Source of the DNA: JBFHKO01 sp041595355
GTDB taxonomy: Bacteria > Pseudomonadota > Gammaproteobacteria > Enterobacterales > Aeromonadaceae
Assembly: GCA_041595355.1 (NCBI GenBank)
Contig: JBFHKO010000021.1
Coordinates: 1-19,953 of the forward strand
Length of the DNA: 19,953 bases
Direction of reading: 5' to 3'
Below the pieces are notes generated by a model. That model had not been told where the DNA came from. It saw only the letters and a program-made list of their open reading frames with translations, and did no database searches. Shown here in pieces: positions 14,585 to 19,953 of the stretch (position 1 is the stretch's first letter; every line of letters begins with the position of its first letter). The translations under genes were made by a program, and so were the position numbers.

Positions 14585-17305
14585 CTATTGGAACTGGTTA
14601 ATGAGCCACTGCAATTGGTGCAGCGGGGTGCGGTTTTCCGCGAAGAAGTGTTGCATGCGTAGCAGGGTGATACCCTCGAAACCGGGCTCCCGGCCCAGGG
14701 CCGTGGCGATCTGCTGCCAGCCACGCTCGTCAAACAGGGCACCGGCCAGGGCATTTTCACCCATCAGGCTCACCCCCACCTCCTGGGCGGCCTCGGCGAA
14801 CCAGCGCACCAGATCCGCAGCGCGGGAATAGCCTTCATAATCCTTGTTCTCCATCTCCAGGCAGGTGAAGTGCACCACCACCCGCGACCTGAATTCCGGG
14901 GCGATGAGGCTATCCAGCAGTTGCACATATTCACGCTGATTGTGGGCGGCCAGACTGGCATGGGGGCGCAGCAGGCCGGCGGTGATCTCCGCCACCCGCG
15001 GCGTATCCGGGTCGCTGATCTGCCAGTGAATACCGGGTATCTTGATGCCGATGGGAATGCTCTGAAAGGGAGCCTCGGCAAACAGCGCCAGCGCGGTCTC
15101 CAGCACCCGACGGCCATGGGTTATCAGGGCCGATTGATACCAGCCGAGGTATTCGCGGGCCCAGGCTGAATAGAGATAGGCCTTGTTGTCAAACAGCTCA
15201 TCCGCCGCCGGCAGGCCCACCGCATTGAAGCGTTCATACTTGCTGCCGAAGGCATAGTTGAGGGCGGTGATATTGCCATATTTGCCCTTCAGATGGCGTT
15301 GCCACTCCTGCTCGGCCAGCGGGCTGTAGCATTGCAGGGTGCCACGGTTGGGGTAATTGCCCCAGTCATGGGCATTGTAACTGGGATAGCGCAGCTCCCC
15401 GGCCGGCCCCAGGCTGATGTTGATTTCGTCGATGAGACCGACGCTGTCCACAAAGTGATCGCGGAAGGCCTGCATGAAGCGGCTGTAATAGGGCAGCACA
15501 TAATCATCGGCCCACAGAGAGATGTACTCCATGGAGGCATCCCCGGTCTCGCTGACATATTGCAAATCGCGCACCGAGCCCAGCTCGGGGTGGTTCTGCA
15601 ACAGCTTGCCCCACAGCCAGAGGGGGATGGTCTGCATGAAGTCGTCATTGACGTTGCCACCGGCCTGGTGAAAGGCCAGTATCGGCACCCAGTGCATCTG
15701 CTGGGCGGCCAGCTCGGTGACCAGTCGCTCATAGTAACGCCAGTCGAATTCACCGGGCTGCCGCCCCTCCACCTGCCCCCACCACACATCGGTGGAGATG
15801 GCGGTGACGCCAAGGCGGCGCAGGCTGCGCACCTCGTCGGCAAAACGGGTCCAATCGGCCTCCGCCACCTGATAGCGCTGGTTGGCCACTTTCAGGTGCA
15901 AGGGGCCCATGACCCTGAACACCTTGTTCTTTAAGCCGCTCGGCTGCCCCTGGGTGTGCTTGAGACGGCTCAACTGGCGCAGGCGCGCCTCCCCCAGGCC
16001 ATTGTCCATCAGCAGGGCATCCAGATCGCGAATGGCCCAGCCGCGAAATGCCGGCTGATTGAGCACCCCCTGGATCAGCCGCTCCCACTGGGGATGATCA
16101 TCCAGCGACAGACTGTGCCGGTTTTCCGCCAGCAAGGGTATGTTGAGCTTCTGAGCCGCTCGTAGCCAGGGGTGCAGCAGTTGCGGATCCTGCTCGCCAT
16201 GCCGGGCGCCGATACCGGTCAGCATCAGCCGTAAACGACGGCGCCAGGGGCCTGATGCCAGGGCATTGAGCAGTTGCAGGTAGCCATCTTCCTGGCGGCT
16301 GGCGGAGAAGGGGCAGGAGGTGAGGCCGGCAATGACTTCGGCAATCTGCCCGTTGGGCAAGCCCCCCATGGTCGGCAGAGCTCCCGTCAACCGCAATCCC
16401 AGACTGACACCCTGCCAGGAGCCATGGAACAGGCTATGGGCCATGGCCAACATGTCGCGCCCGTACTCAACCAGGTTGCCCTGATACCAACGGCAAAAAT
16501 CGTTCAGGGCGGGCGAGCGCTGGCCGGCGACCAGCTCGCCCGCCAGCCGCTCGACCACCTGCTTGAGTCGCGGCAAGGAAGCCGGGGCCAGGTTGTCGGC
16601 CTGCCAGGCCGAGCACCAGGCCGCCTCGCTGCCATGCAGCTCCAGCATGGCCTGGCGCAGGGAGTCGAGTGCCAGCTCGCTGTAACAGGGAAGATAGGCC
16701 ACCTCATTGCCCTCGGCATAGCGGCCGAGAAAGGGATACCGCCACTCCCCTTCGGGGCCTATGCCCAGCTGGATATGTGGCACCCCGGGTGCGAACTCCG
16801 ACATGTGACGGGCGAAGCCGCCCAGAAACTGGCGAAAATAGGGCAAGGTCACCGGCCGGGCCCAGAGAGAAAGGGCCGTGATGCTGTCGCGACCGTGCTG
16901 ATCCAGGTATTTGAGACTGTCGAGGGGCATGTCGGCCGGCAGTGCCTGCTGCAACCGGCCCCAGAGCCAGTCGGGCAACAAGTTCATGCTGCGTGGATCC
17001 GTGAGGCCGGTGGCGACGAAGGAAAAATCGGCCATAACCTTGAGGCGCTGCTCCCGGATGAGGCGAAACAGCTGCCGATAACCGTGCCAGCTGCTCGCCT
17101 GCTCGGCCTGCTCTGGGACAAAGGGCGCCACCAGACGCCAGTTGATCGGGACTATGATGCCATCAACACCCAGTTGACGGGCTTGCTGCAGCTGCTGTTT
17201 GAAGGCCTGTTGTTCGGCGAAGGAACTGGGAAGTTGCAACAGGTTACGCATCAGACCCGGAGCCTGATGAACCCAGACTTGCAGGGGGGCATGGGATTGA
17301 GCCAT
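14585..17305 (-). CDS. Tandem family-14 glycoside hydrolase (beta-amylase-like), N-half degenerate
   Basis: 906 residues in two homologous halves. The C-half (about 462-906) has full GH14 features: TDVWWGQVEG (Asp506), FHQAGGNVND (His546), the acid Glu637 in SLGPAGELRYPSY and the base Glu817 in HFTCLEMEN; such enzymes release beta-maltose from the non-reducing ends of alpha-1,4-glucans. The N-half (about 8-450) repeats the order of motifs: GIGPEGEWRYP (Glu187), SLWARPVTLPYFRQF matching SLWADDYVLPYYSRF, and a YLQLLNAL block. The segment equivalent to FTCLEM reads LTGIGA, so the base is Gly366, and the His and Asp of the substrate loops are missing. There is no signal peptide, so the product is likely cytosolic. 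AGGAG precedes ATG 17305. Confidence 0.88.
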   Translation of the reverse strand: MAQSHAPLQVWVHQAPGLMRNLLQLPSSFAEQQAFKQQLQQARQLGVDGIIVPINWRLVAPFVPEQAEQASSWHGYRQLFRLIREQRLKVMADFSFVATGLTDPRSMNLLPDWLWGRLQQALPADMPLDSLKYLDQHGRDSITALSLWARPVTLPYFRQFLGGFARHMSEFAPGVPHIQLGIGPEGEWRYPFLGRYAEGNEVAYLPCYSELALDSLRQAMLELHGSEAAWCSAWQADNLAPASLPRLKQVVERLAGELVAGQRSPALNDFCRWYQGNLVEYGRDMLAMAHSLFHGSWQGVSLGLRLTGALPTMGGLPNGQIAEVIAGLTSCPFSASRQEDGYLQLLNALASGPWRRRLRLMLTGIGARHGEQDPQLLHPWLRAAQKLNIPLLAENRHSLSLDDHPQWERLIQGVLNQPAFRGWAIRDLDALLMDNGLGEARLRQLSRLKHTQGQPSGLKNKVFRVMGPLHLKVANQRYQVAEADWTRFADEVRSLRRLGVTAISTDVWWGQVEGRQPGEFDWRYYERLVTELAAQQMHWVPILAFHQAGGNVNDDFMQTIPLWLWGKLLQNHPELGSVRDLQYVSETGDASMEYISLWADDYVLPYYSRFMQAFRDHFVDSVGLIDEINISLGPAGELRYPSYNAHDWGNYPNRGTLQCYSPLAEQEWQRHLKGKYGNITALNYAFGSKYERFNAVGLPAADELFDNKAYLYSAWAREYLGWYQSALITHGRRVLETALALFAEAPFQSIPIGIKIPGIHWQISDPDTPRVAEITAGLLRPHASLAAHNQREYVQLLDSLIAPEFRSRVVVHFTCLEMENKDYEGYSRAADLVRWFAEAAQEVGVSLMGENALAGALFDERGWQQIATALGREPGFEGITLLRMQHFFAENRTPLHQLQWLINQFQ

Positions 17306-17538
17306 GTCATTTCTCCTGCCCGAATCGTGTCGGGCGGCTTGATGGGATCCTGCGCCGCCCTCCCTGGCAGCCCTGCTGCACGGAGGAATGCGGCGCCATT
17401 GATGGCGTGATATTGATCACGCATCAGCAGGCGGATACCAGCCAGCCTGCCCGCCAGGCCGGGAGAATGCAAGGATAAAATACAGACAAACCGCATGAAA
17501 ACGGTGTCAATCAACGCCTTTTCGGGGTCGCATCAATC
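17306..17538. promoter_or_regulatory. Leader and promoter region of the GH14 gene
   Basis: No supported gene is here; an 87-codon frame on the minus strand overlaps the GH14 start and shows no family resemblance. A perfect -35 TTGACA (minus strand, 17505-17510) occurs shortly after the msrA end, but the nearest -10-like TATTTT is 22 bases on. CCCGA-ATCGTG-TCGGG is a small inverted repeat just before the ribosome site. The CRP-like site is listed separately. Confidence 0.35.
17406..17421. promoter_or_regulatory. CRP-like binding site upstream of the GH14 gene
   Basis: CGTGA-TATTGA-TCACG is a symmetric site with the exact GTGA-N6-TCAC core of the cAMP receptor protein. It lies about 100 bases upstream of the GH14 start, and catabolite control of an alpha-glucan-degrading enzyme is sensible. 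No matching promoter is visible at the ideal distance, so this is inference. Confidence 0.5.
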
Positions 17539-18162
17539 TCATTCGGAGCCCCATAACGCCTCCAATCGACGGTCCCGGCCACAGCCGTAGCGGTAATACT
17601 TGTAGCGCAGCGGATTGCGCTGATAGTAATCCTGATGGTAGGCCTCGGCCGGGTAGAAGGTGCCCGCCGCCGCCACCTCCGTCACTATGGGCTGCCGGAA
17701 TCGTCCCGAGGTCGCCAGCTGTTGCTTGCTGGCCTCGGCCAGCCGTTGCTGCTCGGCATCCAGATAGAAGATGGCGCTGCGATACTGGCTGCCCCGATCG
17801 CAGAACTGGGCGTTGGCCGTCAGCGGATCCACATTGCGCCAGAATACCTCCAGCAGCCGGGCGTAACTGACCTGCCGCGGATCGTAGCGCACCAGCACCG
17901 CCTCGGCATGGCCGGTGCTGCCGGCGGAGACCTGCTCATAGGTGGGATTGGCCTGGTGGCCGCCGATATAGCCGGAGGTGGTGGAGAGGACGCCGGGCAA
18001 CTGGTCGTAGGGGGGCTCCATGCACCAGAAACAGCCCCCGGCAAAGATGGCCTCTGCGACCGGCGTCGAGGCCGGGTTTGTCGGTCCATCCTGCGTCGTC
18101 GCCGAGGCCACGCCCGCCAGCAGGGTGGCGACGAGGCCGGTACACCAGAATAAGAGGTTCAT
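17539..18162 (-). CDS. msrA: Peptide methionine sulfoxide reductase MsrA, exported
   Basis: Reduces methionine S-sulfoxide in proteins. The 207-residue product has a Sec signal peptide (1 to about 21, MNLLFWCTGLVATLLAG then ASA-T), the catalytic Cys44 in AGGCFWCMEPPYDQLPGV, SGYIGGHQANPTYEQV, and a C-terminal resolving Cys in YRYGCGRD. The signal peptide places it in the periplasm, unlike the usual cytosolic MsrA. ATG 18162 has GAGGAG in front; a TTG at 18168 is in frame but less likely. It starts two bases after the msrB stop, so the genes are translationally coupled. Confidence 0.96.
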   Translation of the reverse strand: MNLLFWCTGLVATLLAGVASATTQDGPTNPASTPVAEAIFAGGCFWCMEPPYDQLPGVLSTTSGYIGGHQANPTYEQVSAGSTGHAEAVLVRYDPRQVSYARLLEVFWRNVDPLTANAQFCDRGSQYRSAIFYLDAEQQRLAEASKQQLATSGRFRQPIVTEVAAAGTFYPAEAYHQDYYQRNPLRYKYYRYGCGRDRRLEALWGSE

Positions 18163-18164
18163 GC

Positions 18165-18692
18165 TCAACTCCTCAGCGTCGGTAACGGCTCGGTCCGCGG
18201 CACAAACAGCAGGGCCAGGCCGTTGTTACACCAGCGCTCGCCGGTCGGAGCCGGGCCGTCATCGAACACATGCCCCTGATGGCCACCGCAGCGGGCGCAG
18301 TGATATTCGGTCCGCGGAATGATCAAGGAATAATCGCGCCGGGTCGCGACATGCCCGGGCATGGGCCGGGTAAAACTGGGCCAGCCGGTACCGCTGTCAT
18401 ACTTGTGGGCACTGTCGAACAGGGGCAGAAAACAGGCGGCACAGATGAAGGTACCGGGCCGGGACTCCTTGTCCAGCGCACTGCTGCCGGCCGGCTCGGT
18501 CCCCTCGTCGAAGAGGATGGCATAGCGCTCGGGGGGCAGCAGTTGCCGCCACTCGGCCTTGGACTTGCGCAGTGGCGTGATACCTGCCGGCAAGGCGCCG
18601 GCAGGGCGGGATTGGGTGGGCCCGGGACACGCGGCCAACAGCGGCAGCAACATGAAGCAGCCACCGGCTTTCAACAGATCTCGCCGTTGCAT
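18165..18692 (-). CDS. msrB: Peptide methionine sulfoxide reductase MsrB, Tat-type lipoprotein
   Basis: Reduces methionine R-sulfoxide, the stereoisomer complementary to MsrA. The 175-residue product has a twin-arginine start QRRDLLKAGG and a lipobox LAAC with Cys22, suggesting export folded (zinc bound) and lipid anchoring. The MsrB domain has two CxxC zinc sites (Cys84/Cys87 and Cys132/Cys135), KYDSGTGWPSF, and the catalytic Cys155 in GERWCNNGLAL. The motif usually reads RYCxNS, so RWCNNG is a variant. GGGAGG precedes ATG 18692. It is the first gene of the msrB-msrA pair, downstream of the rhlE terminator. Confidence 0.95.
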   Translation of the reverse strand: MQRRDLLKAGGCFMLLPLLAACPGPTQSRPAGALPAGITPLRKSKAEWRQLLPPERYAILFDEGTEPAGSSALDKESRPGTFICAACFLPLFDSAHKYDSGTGWPSFTRPMPGHVATRRDYSLIIPRTEYHCARCGGHQGHVFDDGPAPTGERWCNNGLALLFVPRTEPLPTLRS

Positions 18693-18721
18693 GCTAACCT
18701 CCCTTCAGAAGAAGAAACCGT

Positions 18722-18737
18722 CGAACGATGACGTTCG
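18722..18737. promoter_or_regulatory. Perfect inverted repeat in the msrB leader
   Basis: CGAACG-ATGA-CGTTCG is a six-base perfect inverted repeat 30 bases upstream of the msrB start. Size and position suit a small operator or leader hairpin. I do not recognise the binding protein, and no clear promoter elements surround it. Confidence 0.4.
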
Positions 18738-18797
18738 CTTAAGGTTAGTCGGACGACATGGCAAAACCTGACGCCACACCGGCAAATAATCCGCCGG

Positions 18798-18835
18798 ACA
18801 ACAAAAAGGGCGCCATAAGGCACCCTTTTTGTTGT
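18798..18835. terminator. Long bidirectional terminator after the rhlE-type gene
   Basis: ACAACAAAAAGGG (18798-18810) pairs perfectly with CCCTTTTTGTTGT (18823-18835), and the stem extends inward as GCC/GGC around ATAA with one C-A mismatch. The T-rich tail works in either direction. It ends the helicase transcript (minus strand) and insulates msrB, which is in the same orientation. Confidence 0.93.
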
Positions 18836-18850
18836 TTATGCAATGCCCGT

Positions 18851-19953
18851 TCAGCGGTTACCGTGCGGTTTGACCGCCTGGTTACTGGGGCGCTGACGAC
18901 GCTGCTGGGGGGCAGCGGCACTGCCGCGGGGTTGGCTGGCGCCACGCCCGGCGGATTGACCCTGGCCAGCACCGCGACCACTGGACTGCCCACCGCCACG
19001 ACGGGGCGGACGGGGAGCCCGGGTTTCAGGCTCTTCTGCCGGGGCGTTGGGATCCGGCTCGAAACCATCGATGGTTGCCCGCGGCAAGCTCTGGCGGATC
19101 AGCCGCTCGATGCCGACCAGCAGTTTGCGTTCATCGCCGCTCACCAGGGAGATGGCATGCCCGCTGGCACCGGCCCGACCGGTCCGGCCGATGCGATGCA
19201 CGTAGTCTTCCGCCACGTTGGGCAGTTCGAAGTTGACCACCTGGGGCAGCTGATCGATATCCAGGCCACGGGCGGCGATATCGGTCGCCACCAGAACGCT
19301 GATCTCGCCCTGCTTGAAGCCGGCCAGGGCACGGGTACGGGCCCCCTGACTCTTGTTGCCATGAATGGCGGCCGACTTGATACCGTCACGCTCGAGCTTC
19401 TCGGCCAGACGATTGGCACCGTGCTTGGTGCGGGTAAACACCAGCACCTGTTCCCAGCCATGCTTCTTTACCAGATGGCTCAGCAGGGCCGGCTTCTGCC
19501 CCTTGTCCACCAGGTGCACCAGCTGCTCCACCCGATCGGCGGTGGCATTGCGCGCGCTCACTTCCACCGACTGCGGATCACGCAAGATACCCTTGGTCAG
19601 GGCGCGGATCTCGTCGGAGAAGGTGGCGGAAAACAGCAGGGTCTGACGCCGCTCGGGCAGCAGGGCCAAGATCTTGCGGATATCGCGGATGAACCCCATG
19701 TCCAGCATGCGATCCGCTTCGTCCAGCACCAAAATTTCCAGCTGGTCGAACCTGACGGCATTCTGGCTGTAGAGGTCCATCAGCCGGCCCGGTGTGGCCA
19801 CCAGAACATCCACGCCGCGGCGCAGTTTCATCAGTTGGGGATTGATCTTCACGCCCCCGAAGACCACTTCGGAGCGCAGCGGCAGGTACTTGCCGTAGTT
19901 GACCATGCTCTCCCCGACCTGGGCAGCCAGTTCGCGGGTTGGCGTCAGCACCA
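18851..19953 (-). CDS. rhlE: DEAD-box RNA helicase, RhlE type (N-terminus beyond window)
   Basis: ATP-dependent RNA helicase. The visible 367 codons lack the start, since the frame runs off the window end; the Q motif and Walker A are missing from view. Present are PTRELAAQV (Ia), ATPGRLMD (Ib), the Walker B/DEAD motif VLDEADRMLDMGF, SAT in LLFSATFS (III), VFTRTKHGA (IV), ATDIAARGLDI (V) and YVHRIGRTGRAG (VI). The C-terminal 70 residues are a disordered Arg/Gly/Gln/Ser-rich tail (RRGGG, RGAGQ, AGRGA) typical of RhlE-like proteins, which bind structured RNA in ribosome assembly and mRNA turnover. It is followed by a strong terminator. The symbol is tentative because related paralogues exist. 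Confidence 0.93.
   Translation of the reverse strand, partial: VLTPTRELAAQVGESMVNYGKYLPLRSEVVFGGVKINPQLMKLRRGVDVLVATPGRLMDLYSQNAVRFDQLEILVLDEADRMLDMGFIRDIRKILALLPERRQTLLFSATFSDEIRALTKGILRDPQSVEVSARNATADRVEQLVHLVDKGQKPALLSHLVKKHGWEQVLVFTRTKHGANRLAEKLERDGIKSAAIHGNKSQGARTRALAGFKQGEISVLVATDIAARGLDIDQLPQVVNFELPNVAEDYVHRIGRTGRAGASGHAISLVSGDERKLLVGIERLIRQSLPRATIDGFEPDPNAPAEEPETRAPRPPRRGGGQSSGRGAGQGQSAGRGASQPRGSAAAPQQRRQRPSNQAVKPHGNR

Noticed and set aside
17251..17514. 87-codon small gene upstream of and overlapping the GH14 start
   Set aside because: No ribosome site of note, no recognisable domain, out of frame with and overlapping a well-supported start.

Overview
The window looks like a chromosomal segment of a GC-rich gammaproteobacterium. 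The protein types (a ureJ-containing urease operon, kbl-tdh, a second-type Lon, RhlE) and a dif sequence that matches the E. coli site at 26 of 28 positions fit that class. An Aeromonadales-like genome (Oceanimonas/Zobellella type) is my guess at lower rank, by inference only. The presence of dif implies that the window spans the terminus of replication.

Layout. 1-4301 (+): a urease operon in the order ureC-ureE-ureJ-ureF-ureG, giving the catalytic subunit, a His-rich nickel chaperone, a membrane nickel-uptake-type protein, and the UreF/UreG maturation pair. ureA, ureB and ureD are not in the window and presumably lie upstream. The operon ends at a strong terminator (4329-4355) shared with the convergent queE (queuosine/7-deazaguanine pathway). 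5071-5409 is a non-coding stretch with a cluster of inverted repeats and a promoter in front of a 431-residue tyrosine recombinase. The dif site (6769-6796) lies 63 bases downstream of the recombinase stop. 6982-9417 (+) encodes a Lon-family AAA+ protease.

9441-11691 (-): kbl-tdh, the two-step threonine-to-glycine pathway, as a tightly spaced operon. It is divergent from 11850-14492 (+): uridine phosphorylase, a DUF4124 envelope protein, an FMN-reductase-like flavoprotein and a glutathione peroxidase. 14585-18692 (-): an unusual tandem family-14 glycosidase (beta-amylase fold twice, the first copy degenerate) with a CRP-like site upstream, and an msrB-msrA pair whose products both carry export signals. 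18851-19953 (-): a DEAD-box helicase of RhlE type, cut by the window end, with a long bidirectional terminator.

Most of the window is ordinary housekeeping and accessory metabolism. The parts that stand out are (1) the intergenic dif site beside a large non-XerC/XerD tyrosine recombinase with its own palindromic, Xer-site-like sequence upstream, and (2) the two-module GH14 protein with a catalytically defective N-terminal half. I see no CRISPR array, tRNA, rRNA or insertion sequence.
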